DNA from: Superficieibacter sp. HKU1
GTDB lineage: Bacteria; Pseudomonadota; Gammaproteobacteria; Enterobacterales; Enterobacteriaceae
DNA: 64,000 nt
Assembly: GCF_029319185.1 (NCBI RefSeq)
Contig: NZ_CP119754.1
Location: 558,001 to 622,000 of the forward strand
Direction of reading: 5' to 3'
Within the stretch, counting starts at the first letter, position 1. Each line of letters opens with the position of its first letter. A program made the position numbers and the translations under genes. Below, one piece after another: positions 8,733 through 18,543 of the stretch. A model generated the notes under the pieces. It saw only the letters and a list, made by a program, of their open reading frames with translations. It made no database searches and had not been told where the DNA came from.

Positions 8733-11700
8733 GTGAGGCGATTGCCGGGGATTTTACTGCTTACAGGTGCTACGCTTGCTGTCATCGTTGCCCTGGCAGT
8801 GAGCGGCTTGCGCCTTGTTCTGCCACATCTGGACAAGTGGCGCCCGGCGCTGCTGGCGAAAATAGAATCCACTACCGGCGTTCCGGTTGATGCCAGTCAA
8901 ATCCGCGCGCGCTGGGAAAACTTTGGCCCCACGCTGGACGTGCGCGACATCAGCGCCCAACTCAAAGATGGCGGTCAGGTGTCGGTAAAGCGGGTTACGC
9001 TGGCGCTTGACATTTGGCAAAGCCTGCTGCATATGCGCTGGCAATTTCGCGATCTTACGTTCTGGCAGCTCCAGTTCACGACCAACACACCTTTATTGCA
9101 AAACAGCGGGGAAGGTATCAAAACCGATCGCATCAGCGATCTTTTTCTGCGCCAGTTTGACCATTTCGACTTACGCAATAGCCATATCAGCTTTCTGACG
9201 CTTTCCGGACAGCGTGCGGAACTGGCGATCCCCCAGCTCACCTGGCTTAATGGCCGCAACCGCCACCGCGCGGAAGGTGAAGTCAGCTTGTCCAGCCTCA
9301 CCGGACAGCACGGGGTGATGAAAGTCCGCATGGACTTGCGTGACGATAACGGCCTGCTGAACGACGGTAAAGTCTGGGTGCAGGCGGATGACATTGACGT
9401 TAAGCCGTGGCTGGGACGCTGGATGCAGGACAACGTTGCGTTTGAAACCGCAGAGTTTAGCCTTGAAGGCTGGGTCGATCTGACCAAAGGCGAAGTTTCG
9501 GGCGGCGACGTCTGGCTGAAAAAAGGTGGCGCAAGCTGGAAGGGCGATGACAAAACGCATCATCTTTCCGTTGATAACCTGACGGCCCACGTTTCAGGCG
9601 GTAAGGCCGGATGGGAGTTTCGCATCCCTGATACCCGCATCACGATTGATGACAAGCCCTGGCCGCGCGGCGCGCTGGCGCTGGCATGGATCCCGGAGCA
9701 GGACGTGGGAGGCAGCGATCGTGTTCAGAGCGATGAGTTCCGCGTTCGCGCCAGCCATCTGGAACTGAGCGGTCTCGACGGTTTGCTTCCCATTGCCGGA
9801 AAGATTTCACCCAAACTTGGGGAGATCTGGCGGGCGACCCAACCGGCGGGGCAGATTGACGCGCTTGCGCTGGACATTCCGTTGAAGGCAACGGACAAAA
9901 CTCGCTTCACTGCTTCCTGGCAAAATCTGAACTGGAAGCAGTGGAAAATGCTGCCCGGTGCCGAACACTTCTCCGGTCAACTGGCTGGCAGCGTGGATAA
10001 TGCCTCGCTGACGGCCTCTATGACCGAAGCGAAAATGCCTTACGATCTGGTTTTCCGCGAGCCGCTGGAAATCGAAAAAGGGGTTGCGACGCTTAACTGG
10101 ATCAAGAATGAGCACGGTTTCATGCTTGATGGACGTAATATTGATGTTCAGGCGAAAGGGGTTCGCGGCGCAGGGAACTTCCGCTACCTGCAACCGAAGG
10201 GCGAGCAGCCCTGGCTGGGTATCCTCGCAGGGGCGAATGCCACCGATGCATCTCAGGCGTGGCGCTATTTCCCGCAGAACCTGATGGGCAAAACGCTGGT
10301 GAATTATCTCAGCAGCGCCATTCAGGGAGGCCAGGCTGAAAACGCAACCATAGTCTATGGCGGCAACCCGCGACTGTTCCCCTATAAGCATAATGAAGGG
10401 CAGTTCGAGATTTTTGTCCCGGTACGTAACGCCACCTTTGCCTTCCAGCCAGACTGGCCCGCGCTAACTAAACAAGATATCGATCTCGACTTCATTAACG
10501 ATGGCCTGTGGATGAAAGCGGATACCGCACAGCTTGGCGGCGTGAATGCGCGAAACGTTCGTGCTGTTATCCCCGACTACGTTAAAGAAAAACTGTTGAT
10601 TGACGCCGATCTGAACGGTCCGGGAAAAGAAGTCGGTCCTTACTTTGAAAAAACGCCGTTGGATGACTCGCTGGGCGCAACGCTGCAACAGCTCCAGCTT
10701 GATGGCGATGTGAATGCTCGCTTACATCTTGATATTCCACTGGACGGTGAGCAGGTGACCGCCGAAGGCAATGTGGTGCTGAAAAACAATAGCCTGTATA
10801 TCAAACCGCTGGATTCGACGTTGAAAAACCTCAGCGGCGCTTTTCGGTTTGTGAACGGTAATCTGCAAAGTGAACCAATGCAGGCAAACTGGTTTAATCA
10901 GCCGCTCAATGTGAATTTCTCCACCACGGAAGGCGAAAAAGCGTATCAGGTCGCGGTCAATATGGAGGCTAACTGGCAGCCTGCGCGCACCGGCATCCTG
11001 CCGAAACAGCTTAACGATACGCTGAGCGGCACTATTCCGTGGCAGGGAAAAGTAGGCATCGAGTTGCCTTATCGCGGCGGGACCCAGTATAACGTTGCGC
11101 TAACCGGTGATTTGAAAAATGTAAGCAGTCGCTTACCTGCGCCAGCAGGTAAATCAGCGGGAACGCCTCTGCCAGTCACCGTAAATGCGAAAGGCGACCT
11201 CAATCATTTCGATCTGACCGGTAGCGTCGGGGCAGAAAGCCACTTCAACAGCCGCTGGTTACTCGATAAGAAACTGACGCTGGATCGCGCCATTCTCACT
11301 ACCGACAGTCGTACGGTGCCGCCGTTACCGCCGCAGCAGGGGGTTGAACTCAATCTACCGCCGATGGATGGCGCCGAATGGCTGGCGTTGTTCCAGAAAG
11401 GAGCCGCCGATAATGTCAGCGGCGCGGCGCGTTTCCCGCAGCATATTACGCTACGTACGCCAGCGCTGGCCCTCGGAGGGCAGCAGTGGAATAATCTCAG
11501 CCTCGTCTCACAGCCGATCGCGGGCGGAACGCAAGTCGATGCCCAGGGCCGGGAAATTAATGCCACGCTGACCATGCGTGATAACGCCCCGTGGCTGGCT
11601 GCGATCCGCTATCTCTATTTTAACCCGAGCGCAAAAGCGACCAGTAATGCAACATCCAGTGCGCCGTTCAGCACCAGTAAAGTCAATTTTAGCGGCTGGC

Positions 11701-12524
11701 CTGATGTGCAGTTACGCTGTGCAGAATGCTGGTTCTGGGGGCAAAAATACGGTCGAATCGACGGCGATTTCACGATTAAAGGTGACACGCTGACGCTGGC
11801 GAATGGCCTGATTGATACGGGCTTTGGTCGTCTGACCGCCGACGGCGTATGGGTTAACGGTCAGGGCAACGAGCGTACATCGCTGAAAGGAAAAATTAAC
11901 GGCCGCAAGCTGGATGCGACGCTGGGATTCTTTGGTGTTGCCACGCCCATTCGCGACTCCTCATTCCATGTCGATTACGATTTACACTGGCGTGACGCAC
12001 CGTGGCAGCCGGATGTTTCTACGTTAAACGGCGTGCTTCATACGCGGTTGGGCAAAGGGGAATTTACCGATATCAGCACCGGCCATGCCGGGCAGTTGCT
12101 GCGCTTAATCAGCGTCGATGCGCTGCTGCGTAAGCTGCGCTTTGATTTTAGCGACACATTCAGCGAAGGTTTCTGGTTTGACTCCATCCACAGTACCGCC
12201 TGGATCAAAGACGGCACGTTGCATACCGACGACACGCTGGTTGACGGCCTGGAAGCCGATATTGCGATGAAAGGCTCGGTTAACCTGGTGCGCCGCGAGC
12301 TGGATATGGAAGCGGTGGTCGCCCCGGAGATCTCCGCCACCGTCGGCGTTGCCGCTGCATTTGCCGTTAACCCGATTGTCGGTGCAGCCGTCTTTGCTGC
12401 CAGTAAAGTGCTGGGGCCACTATGGAACAAAGTCTCCATTTTGCGCTATCGCATTACCGGTCCGATAGATAAGCCGCAAATCAACGAAGTGCTGCGTCAA
12501 ACGCGCAACAGTAAAAAGCAATGA
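8733..12524 (+). CDS. yhdP: YhdP, AsmA-like envelope phospholipid transport protein
   Basis: 1263 residues, close to the 1266 of E. coli. YhdP is a long beta-groove protein anchored in the inner membrane. With TamB and YdbH it carries phospholipids to the outer membrane. A single N-terminal membrane helix (about 6-28) is followed by a repetitive beta-rich DUF3971/AsmA-type periplasmic body. The C-terminus (RYRITGPIDKPQINEVLRQTR) is the conserved AsmA-family end. The start is GTG at 8733 after AAGGAGA. The 40-bp gap from rng and the same orientation suggest read-through from the mre/rng unit. Confidence 0.94.
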   Translation: MRRLPGILLLTGATLAVIVALAVSGLRLVLPHLDKWRPALLAKIESTTGVPVDASQIRARWENFGPTLDVRDISAQLKDGGQVSVKRVTLALDIWQSLLHMRWQFRDLTFWQLQFTTNTPLLQNSGEGIKTDRISDLFLRQFDHFDLRNSHISFLTLSGQRAELAIPQLTWLNGRNRHRAEGEVSLSSLTGQHGVMKVRMDLRDDNGLLNDGKVWVQADDIDVKPWLGRWMQDNVAFETAEFSLEGWVDLTKGEVSGGDVWLKKGGASWKGDDKTHHLSVDNLTAHVSGGKAGWEFRIPDTRITIDDKPWPRGALALAWIPEQDVGGSDRVQSDEFRVRASHLELSGLDGLLPIAGKISPKLGEIWRATQPAGQIDALALDIPLKATDKTRFTASWQNLNWKQWKMLPGAEHFSGQLAGSVDNASLTASMTEAKMPYDLVFREPLEIEKGVATLNWIKNEHGFMLDGRNIDVQAKGVRGAGNFRYLQPKGEQPWLGILAGANATDASQAWRYFPQNLMGKTLVNYLSSAIQGGQAENATIVYGGNPRLFPYKHNEGQFEIFVPVRNATFAFQPDWPALTKQDIDLDFINDGLWMKADTAQLGGVNARNVRAVIPDYVKEKLLIDADLNGPGKEVGPYFEKTPLDDSLGATLQQLQLDGDVNARLHLDIPLDGEQVTAEGNVVLKNNSLYIKPLDSTLKNLSGAFRFVNGNLQSEPMQANWFNQPLNVNFSTTEGEKAYQVAVNMEANWQPARTGILPKQLNDTLSGTIPWQGKVGIELPYRGGTQYNVALTGDLKNVSSRLPAPAGKSAGTPLPVTVNAKGDLNHFDLTGSVGAESHFNSRWLLDKKLTLDRAILTTDSRTVPPLPPQQGVELNLPPMDGAEWLALFQKGAADNVSGAARFPQHITLRTPALALGGQQWNNLSLVSQPIAGGTQVDAQGREINATLTMRDNAPWLAAIRYLYFNPSAKATSNATSSAPFSTSKVNFSGWPDVQLRCAECWFWGQKYGRIDGDFTIKGDTLTLANGLIDTGFGRLTADGVWVNGQGNERTSLKGKINGRKLDATLGFFGVATPIRDSSFHVDYDLHWRDAPWQPDVSTLNGVLHTRLGKGEFTDISTGHAGQLLRLISVDALLRKLRFDFSDTFSEGFWFDSIHSTAWIKDGTLHTDDTLVDGLEADIAMKGSVNLVRRELDMEAVVAPEISATVGVAAAFAVNPIVGAAVFAASKVLGPLWNKVSILRYRITGPIDKPQINEVLRQTRNSKKQ

Positions 12525-12610
12525 TTTGACGCCAGCTATGAATTGCCTCAATCTCAATAGAGACGTTTTTTTATCGCCAGCCGTGCTGGCAACCAAAGAG
12601 TAGCAAAATA

Positions 12611-14056
12611 ATGAGTCTGAACCTGGTAAGTGAACACCTGCTTTCTGCAAACGGCCTGAACCATCAGGATCTGTTTGCCATTCTTGGCCAGTTAACTGAG
12701 CGTCGCCTGGATTATGGCGATCTCTATTTCCAGTCGAGCTACCACGAATCCTGGGTTTTAGAAGACCGCATTATTAAAGATGGCTCGTACAACATCGACC
12801 AGGGCGTTGGCGTGCGCGCGGTGAGCGGCGAAAAAACGGGTTTTGCCTACGCCGATCAGATCAGCAAACTGGCGCTGGAGCAGAGCGCGCTGGCGGCACG
12901 CACTATCGTACGTGATGCGGGCGACGGTCGCGTGCAGACGCTGGGGGCGGTAGAACATCGCGCGCTGTATACCAGTATCGATCCGCTGCAAAGCATGAGC
13001 CGTGAAGAGAAGCTTGATATTCTGCGTCGGGTTGACGGCGTGGCCCGTGCGGCAGACAAGCGCGTGCAGGAAGTGTCCGCCAGTCTGACCGGCGTTTATG
13101 AACTGATCCTCGTGGCGGCCACTGATGGTACGCTGGCGGCGGACGTGCGTCCGCTGGTTCGCTTGTCGGTAAGCGTGCAGGTGGAAGAGGACGGCAAACG
13201 TGAACGCGGGGCCAGCGGCGGCGGCGGTCGTTTTGGCTACGAATATTTCCTTGGCGATGAAGACGGCGACGTGCGTGCCGACGCGTGGGCAAAAGAGGCG
13301 GTGCGAATGGCGCTGGTAAACCTCTCCGCCGTTGCGGCACCGGCGGGAACGCTGCCGGTGGTGCTGGGCGCAGGCTGGCCTGGCGTACTGCTGCACGAAG
13401 CGGTCGGCCACGGTCTGGAAGGCGATTTCAACCGTCGCGGTACCTCGGTGTTCAGCGGCCATATCGGGGAACTGGTGGCATCGGAACTGTGCACCGTGGT
13501 GGATGACGGCACCATTGCCGATCGCCGTGGCTCCGTCTCGATTGATGACGAAGGCGTGCCGGGTCAGTACAACACGCTGATCGAAAACGGCGTGCTGAAA
13601 GGCTATATGCAGGACAAACTTAACGCGCGTCTGATGGGCGTTGCGCCGACCGGCAACGGTCGCCGTGAGTCCTACGCCCATTTGCCAATGCCGCGCATGA
13701 CCAATACCTATATGCTGGCAGGTAAATCCACGCCGCAGGAAATCATCGAATCCGTCGAGTACGGTATCTATGCGCCGAATTTCGGCGGGGGTCAGGTGGA
13801 TATCACTTCCGGCAAATTCGTTTTCTCTACCTCTGAAGCTTACCTGATCGAAAACGGCAAAGTGACCACGCCAGTGAAAGGCGCGACGCTTATCGGTTCC
13901 GGGATTGAAGCAATGCAGCAAATCTCGATGGTCGGTAACGATCTGAAGCTGGATAAAGGCGTGGGCGTGTGCGGAAAAGAGGGGCAGAGCCTGCCCGTGG
14001 GCGTCGGCCAGCCAACGTTGAAGGTCGATAACCTGACGGTAGGCGGCACAGCGTAA
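12611..14056 (+). CDS. tldD: TldD, metalloprotease subunit (TldD/TldE)
   Basis: 481 residues, the E. coli length. TldD carries the zinc site of the TldD-TldE heterodimer, which degrades unfolded peptides, matures microcin B17 and takes part in CcdA turnover. The HEAVGH motif (HExxxH) at about residues 262-267 is the zinc-binding element, with the second conserved His/Cys region (GVCGKEGQSLPVG) near the C-terminus. Its partner pmbA/tldE is also in this window at 56342, far closer than in E. coli. Downstream is a REP/BIME before the convergent aaeR. Confidence 0.96.
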   Translation: MSLNLVSEHLLSANGLNHQDLFAILGQLTERRLDYGDLYFQSSYHESWVLEDRIIKDGSYNIDQGVGVRAVSGEKTGFAYADQISKLALEQSALAARTIVRDAGDGRVQTLGAVEHRALYTSIDPLQSMSREEKLDILRRVDGVARAADKRVQEVSASLTGVYELILVAATDGTLAADVRPLVRLSVSVQVEEDGKRERGASGGGGRFGYEYFLGDEDGDVRADAWAKEAVRMALVNLSAVAAPAGTLPVVLGAGWPGVLLHEAVGHGLEGDFNRRGTSVFSGHIGELVASELCTVVDDGTIADRRGSVSIDDEGVPGQYNTLIENGVLKGYMQDKLNARLMGVAPTGNGRRESYAHLPMPRMTNTYMLAGKSTPQEIIESVEYGIYAPNFGGGQVDITSGKFVFSTSEAYLIENGKVTTPVKGATLIGSGIEAMQQISMVGNDLKLDKGVGVCGKEGQSLPVGVGQPTLKVDNLTVGGTA

Positions 14057-14070
14057 CGCTTTTACTACGG

Positions 14071-14189
14071 CGTTGCCGGGTGGCGGCTTCGCCTTACCCG
14101 GCCTACAGTTCATTGTATATCAAAGCATTACGAATAATTCGTTGCGCATATCCGTAGGCCCGGTAAGCGCAGCGCCACGCCGGGCGGCA
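14071..14189. repeat. BIME: paired REP elements between tldD and aaeR
   Basis: Two imperfect inverted REP units of the enterobacterial type. The left unit (14071-14107) contains GGTGGCGGCTTCGCCTTACC then CGGCCTAC. The right unit (14153-14189) contains GTAGGCCCGGTAAGCGCAGC then GCCACGCCGGGC. They lie in the gap between convergent tldD and aaeR, where they can act as mRNA 3' stabilisers or terminators and as gyrase/IHF sites. Confidence 0.8.
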
Positions 14190-14192
14190 GCG

Positions 14193-15125
14193 CTAGCGTA
14201 ATTCCTTCCCCCGCCCGCGCATTTCCTGATATACCCTTGCCACATCGACAAAATAATCCGTCAGCGCATTAATACACACCTGCACCTTCAGCGGCAGCTT
14301 ATCTTTTTCGGTATACAGCGCATAAACCGGGCGTGGATCGGACTGATAACGCGGCAGCAGGATCTCCAGCTCGCCACGGTTAATCTCATTAATTACCCAC
14401 ATCAACGGCACATAAGCGATCCCGGCTCCGGCCACCAGCCAGCGGGTGAGCGTCATGGGATCGTTTGTCACAAACCGTCCTTCGGGGATCAGCCGGGTAG
14501 AAATACCTTCCGGCGCGATCAGCTCGAATTCGTTATCCGGACGCACGCTGTACTCCAGCCACGAATGGCTGGCAAGATCCGCCGGTTTCTCCGGCGTTCC
14601 GGCATGCTGAAGATAGCTTTGCGCCGCGCACACCACCATCGGCATCGCGCCCAGCCGTCGGGAAAACAAGCTTGAGTCCTGTAACGCCCCAACGCGGATC
14701 GCCACATCCAGACCGTCGGCGATCAGGTCCGGCGCGGGAATACCGGTCACCAGGTTCACCGCCAGCCCCGGATACTCTTTCAACATCTCGGCGGTAATGG
14801 TTGCAAGAACATTTTGTGCCATGGTTGAAGAACAACCAATCCGCAAGGTGCCAATAGGGGTGTTGTTAAACGCATACAGTTGCTCATGAACATCCTGTAC
14901 TTCATGCATCATCCGGCGGCAGCCCTGGTAATAAATTTTGCCGGCTTCGGTCAGCGCAAGGCTCCGCGTACTGCGGTTTAACAGCTTAACCTGCAATTCG
15001 TCTTCCAGCTTTGACACCGTCTGGCTAAGCGAAGAAACGCTCATTTGCAGCTGCCTGGCCGCGGCGGTAAAAGAGCCGTGTTCCACTACTTTGGCAAAAA
15101 CTGACATACGTTTAAGTCGTTCCAT
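14193..15125 (-). CDS. aaeR: AaeR, LysR-type regulator of the aaeXAB efflux operon
   Basis: 310 residues with an N-terminal winged HTH (helix-turn-helix about 18-38, SFTAAARQLQMSVSSLSQTV) and a LysR effector-binding domain. AaeR activates aaeXAB in response to aromatic carboxylic acids such as p-hydroxybenzoate. Sequence and length match E. coli AaeR (309). It is divergent from aaeX with a 129-bp intergenic region that holds a CRP-type site, the usual arrangement for autoregulated LysR activators. Confidence 0.95.
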   Translation of the reverse strand: MERLKRMSVFAKVVEHGSFTAAARQLQMSVSSLSQTVSKLEDELQVKLLNRSTRSLALTEAGKIYYQGCRRMMHEVQDVHEQLYAFNNTPIGTLRIGCSSTMAQNVLATITAEMLKEYPGLAVNLVTGIPAPDLIADGLDVAIRVGALQDSSLFSRRLGAMPMVVCAAQSYLQHAGTPEKPADLASHSWLEYSVRPDNEFELIAPEGISTRLIPEGRFVTNDPMTLTRWLVAGAGIAYVPLMWVINEINRGELEILLPRYQSDPRPVYALYTEKDKLPLKVQVCINALTDYFVDVARVYQEMRGRGKELR

Positions 15126-15143
15126 TGTTCACTCTGAGTTAAA

Positions 15144-15159
15144 AGTGATTTAGATCACA
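15144..15159. promoter_or_regulatory. CRP-type site between aaeR and aaeX
   Basis: AGTGATTTAGATCACA matches the CRP consensus TGTGA-N6-TCACA at nine of ten core positions and reads as a near-perfect dyad around TTTAGA. It lies 95 bp before aaeX and 18 bp before the aaeR start. Binding here could modulate the divergent pair; function is inferred from the motif alone. Confidence 0.5.
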
Positions 15160-15254
15160 TAATATAGATCACTGCATAACTGTTACGCTAATATATTGTT
15201 AGCCAAATAACTAATACATCGCACTCGCCTGCACTCTCTCTAATCAAGGTCAAC

Positions 15255-15458
15255 ATGAGTCTGTTTCCCGTCATTGTGATTTTCGGCTTGTCGTTTCCGC
15301 CGATCTTCTTTGAGTTGCTATTGTCTCTGGCCCTCTTCTGGCTGGTGCACCGCGTGCTGGTCCCGACCGGGATCTACGATTTCGTCTGGCATCCTGCACT
15401 CTTCAATACTGCGTTGTATTGCTGCCTGTTTTATTTGATATCGCGTTTGTTCGTCTGA
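15255..15458 (+). CDS. aaeX: AaeX, small membrane protein of the aromatic-acid efflux operon
   Basis: 67 residues with two predicted membrane helices (about 3-25 and 43-63), DUF1656 family. AaeX is always the first gene of aaeXAB; its own role is not settled. The start ATG follows AAGGTCAAC. The stop lies 7 bp before the aaeA GTG start, so the genes are co-transcribed. Confidence 0.93.
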   Translation: MSLFPVIVIFGLSFPPIFFELLLSLALFWLVHRVLVPTGIYDFVWHPALFNTALYCCLFYLISRLFV

Positions 15459-15465
15459 GGTGGAT

Positions 15466-16398
15466 GTGAAAACACTAACAAGAAAAATTTCCCGTACGGC
15501 CATTACGCTGATACTGGTCCTGCTGGCGTTTACGGCCATCTTTCACGCGTGGGTTTACTACACGGAATCGCCGTGGACGCGTGACGCCCGCTTCAGCGCG
15601 GACGTAGTTGCCATTGCGCCGGACGTCGCCGGGCTTATCACTCAGGTGGATGTACACGATAACCAGCTGGTCAAAAAGGATCAGGTGTTATTCACCATCG
15701 ATCGGCCGCGCTATCAGAAAGCCGTGGAAGAGGCGGATGCTGACGTCGCCTACTACAAAGCGCTGGCCAGCGAAAAACGGCGTGAGGCCGGACGACGCAA
15801 TCAGTTAGGCGTCCAGGCGATGTCACGTGAAGAAATCGATCAGGCCAATAATATTCTGCAAACCGTAGAGCACCAGCTGGCGAAGGCCGAGGCCACGCGC
15901 GATCTGGCAAAACTTGATTTAGAACGCACGGTCATCCGCGCCCCCGCCGATGGCTGGGTCACTAACCTGAACGTATACAGCGGTGAGTTTATTACCCGTG
16001 GCTCCACCGCCGTGGCGCTGGTGAAACAAAATAGCTTTTATATTCAGGCCTACATGGAAGAGACCAAACTGGAGGGCGTGCGTCCCGGCTACCGGGCAGA
16101 AATTACGCCGCTGGGCAGTAACCGGGTCATTAAAGGCACCGTCGACAGCATTTCGGCAGGGGTGACCAATGCCAGCAGCAGTAATGACGCTAAAGGCATG
16201 GCAACCGTTGACTCAAACCTGGAATGGGTGCGCCTGGCGCAGCGCGTGCCGGTACGCATTCGTCTGGATAGCCAGGGGGAAAATGTCTGGCCTGCCGGGA
16301 CGACAGCCACGGTCGTTATCACTGGTGCCCAGGATCGTGATGTCCGGCAGATGTCATTCTTTCAGAAACTGGCGCTGCGCCTGCGCGAGTTCGGCTAA
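15466..16398 (+). CDS. aaeA: AaeA, membrane-fusion subunit of the p-hydroxybenzoate efflux pump
   Basis: 310 residues of the HlyD/EmrA membrane-fusion family: one N-terminal membrane helix (about 12-30), a lipoyl/beta-barrel region split by a coiled-coil hairpin (about 85-150), then a C-terminal beta domain. It works with AaeB to export hydroxylated aromatic carboxylic acids. I place the start at GTG 15466 (Val/Met-Lys-Thr-Leu), with TGAGG just upstream, because it matches E. coli. A GTG at 15460 would add two residues. Confidence 0.94.
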   Translation: MKTLTRKISRTAITLILVLLAFTAIFHAWVYYTESPWTRDARFSADVVAIAPDVAGLITQVDVHDNQLVKKDQVLFTIDRPRYQKAVEEADADVAYYKALASEKRREAGRRNQLGVQAMSREEIDQANNILQTVEHQLAKAEATRDLAKLDLERTVIRAPADGWVTNLNVYSGEFITRGSTAVALVKQNSFYIQAYMEETKLEGVRPGYRAEITPLGSNRVIKGTVDSISAGVTNASSSNDAKGMATVDSNLEWVRLAQRVPVRIRLDSQGENVWPAGTTATVVITGAQDRDVRQMSFFQKLALRLREFG

Positions 16399-16403
16399 GC
16401 GCC

Positions 16404-18371
16404 ATGGGTATTTTCTCCATCGCGACTCAGCATGTTCGCTTTGCTGTCAAACTGGCCAGTGCTATCGTGTTGGCGCTGTTTGTCGGTTTTCACTTCCAGC
16501 TTGAAACGCCACGCTGGGCGGTGCTGACGGCGGCGATTGTTGCAGCGGGTCCGGCGTTTGCGGCGGGTGGCGAACCCTGGTCCGGGGCAATTCGCTATCG
16601 CGGTATGCTGCGTATCATCGGTACGTTTATCGGCTGTATCGCCGCGCTGACCATCATTATTCTGATGATCCGTGCGCCGCTGCTGATGGTGCTGGTGTGT
16701 TGCATCTGGGCCGGATTTTGTACCTGGGTTTCGTCGCTGGTGCGCGTCGAAAATTCCTATGCCTGGGGGCTGGCAGGTTATACGGCGCTGATCATTGTGA
16801 TCACCATTCAGACGGCTCCCTTGCTGACACCGCAATTTGCCGTCGAGCGCTGCAGTGAAATTGTCATTGGCATCGTCTGCGCGATTGTCGCGGATCTGCT
16901 GTTCTCCCCACGCTCCATTAAGCAGGTTATCGATCTTGAGCTGGATAATCTGCTGGTGGAACAGTATCGCCTGATGCAGCTGTGTATCCAGCACGGAGAC
17001 AGCGAAGAGCTGGATAACGCCTGGGGCGCGCTGGTGCGCCGCACGGCGGCTCTGGAAGGCATGCGCGGGAATTTGCTGATGGAATCTTCCCGCTGGTCAC
17101 GCGCGGGCCGTCGCCTGAAAGCGCTGAATACGGTCTCTCTGACGCTTATTACCCAGGCGTGTGAAACCTATATTATGCAGAATACGCGCCCGGAACTGGT
17201 GACGGATACCTGGCGCGAGATTTTTTCCACGCCGGTAGAAAACGCACAGGATGTGCATAAGCAACTTAAACGTATTCGTCGCCTGCTGGTGTGGACCGGC
17301 GAGCGGGACACTCCCGTCACCGTCTATAGCTGGGTCGCTGCGGCTACGCGCTATCAGCTTTTAAAACGTGGCGTGGTGGGGAATGCCAAAATCAGCGCGG
17401 TGGAAGAAGACGTCCTGCAGGGCGAAGTGATTGTCAGGCTGGACTCAGCCGAGCGCCATCATGCGATGGTTAATTTCTGGCGCACCACGCTGTCGTGCAT
17501 TCTCGGCACGCTTTTCTGGTTGTGGACCGGCTGGACCTCCGGCAGCGGGGCGATGGTGATGATTGCTGTGGTGACTGCCCTGGCGATGCGCCTGCCAAAT
17601 CCGCGCATGGTGGCGATAGATTTCCTTTATGGCACGCTGGTGGCGCTGCCGCTGGGGGCACTGTTCTTTCTGGTCATCATTCCTTCTACTCAGCAAAGTA
17701 TGTTGCTGCTGTGTATTAGTCTGGCGGTGCTGGCCTTTTTTATCGGGATTGAAGTGCAGAAAAGACGCCTCGGCTCGCTGGGGGCGCTGGCGAGCACCAT
17801 CAATATCATCGTGCTGGATAACCCGATGACGTTCCACTTTAGTCAGTTTCTCGATAGCGCACTGGGGCAACTGGTGGGCTGTTCACTGGCGCTGATAGTG
17901 ATCCTGCTGATCCGTGATAACTCGCGGACGCGTACCGGACGCGTGCTGTTAAACCAGTTTGTTTCTGCGGCAGTATCGGCGATGACGACCAATATGGCCC
18001 GCCGTAAAGAGAACCATTTGCCTGCGCTCTATCAGCAACTCTTTCTGCTGCTGAATAAATTTCCTGGCGACGTGGCGAAATTTCGCCTGGCGCTGACCCT
18101 GATCATCGCGCATCAACGCCTGCGTGACGCACCGGTGCCGGTTAACGACGATCTCTCGGCTTTCCATCGTCGGCTCAGGCATACCGCTGACCGGGTCATT
18201 TCCGCCAGCAACGACGACAAGCGCCGTCTCTATTTTACCGAACTGCTTGAAGAACTTGATGTTTATCAGGAAAAACTGCGCTACTGGCAGGCTTCGCCGC
18301 AGGTTACTGAGCCGGTTTACCGGCTGGTCGACATGCTGCATAAATATCAACATGCTTTGACCACCCACTAG
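16404..18371 (+). CDS. aaeB: AaeB, inner-membrane subunit of the p-hydroxybenzoate efflux pump
   Basis: 655 residues, matching E. coli AaeB. It belongs to the FUSC/ArAE family: two blocks of about five to six membrane helices (about 12-160 and 360-520), each followed by a cytoplasmic domain. With AaeA it exports p-hydroxybenzoate and similar acids as a metabolic relief valve. It starts 5 bp after aaeA and ends the operon; a terminator lies 100 bp downstream. Confidence 0.95.
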   Translation: MGIFSIATQHVRFAVKLASAIVLALFVGFHFQLETPRWAVLTAAIVAAGPAFAAGGEPWSGAIRYRGMLRIIGTFIGCIAALTIIILMIRAPLLMVLVCCIWAGFCTWVSSLVRVENSYAWGLAGYTALIIVITIQTAPLLTPQFAVERCSEIVIGIVCAIVADLLFSPRSIKQVIDLELDNLLVEQYRLMQLCIQHGDSEELDNAWGALVRRTAALEGMRGNLLMESSRWSRAGRRLKALNTVSLTLITQACETYIMQNTRPELVTDTWREIFSTPVENAQDVHKQLKRIRRLLVWTGERDTPVTVYSWVAAATRYQLLKRGVVGNAKISAVEEDVLQGEVIVRLDSAERHHAMVNFWRTTLSCILGTLFWLWTGWTSGSGAMVMIAVVTALAMRLPNPRMVAIDFLYGTLVALPLGALFFLVIIPSTQQSMLLLCISLAVLAFFIGIEVQKRRLGSLGALASTINIIVLDNPMTFHFSQFLDSALGQLVGCSLALIVILLIRDNSRTRTGRVLLNQFVSAAVSAMTTNMARRKENHLPALYQQLFLLLNKFPGDVAKFRLALTLIIAHQRLRDAPVPVNDDLSAFHRRLRHTADRVISASNDDKRRLYFTELLEELDVYQEKLRYWQASPQVTEPVYRLVDMLHKYQHALTTH

Positions 18372-18470
18372 GTTCCTGGCACAAAATGGAAAAAGCCTCG
18401 GCTGAGGTTGATGCAAACCGCCCGCGGCTATCGGGGCGTTTCCCTGTTAAGCGACTTTGCCAACCCTCTA

Positions 18471-18498
18471 AACCGACGTCAGAAGCGTCGGTTTTTTT
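18471..18498 (+). terminator. Rho-independent terminator between aaeB and the aldehyde dehydrogenase
   Basis: Stem ACCGACG / CGTCGGT with loop TCAGAAG, followed by a run of seven T. It separates the aae operon from the downstream dehydrogenase, whose promoter must then lie in the 45 bp before 18544 or depend on read-through. Confidence 0.85.
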
Positions 18499-18543
18499 AT
18501 GGCTATACTTAAACGCTATAAAAGAAACACATCGGGAGGGCAC

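Noticed and set aside
7931..8872. Minus-strand open frame of 313 codons opposite rng
   Set aside because: Shadow of a fully conserved RNase G gene; no Shine-Dalgarno and no family motif.
12758..14113. Minus-strand open frame of 451 codons opposite tldD
   Set aside because: Antisense shadow of tldD; the TldD frame carries the HExxxH motif and full-length conservation.
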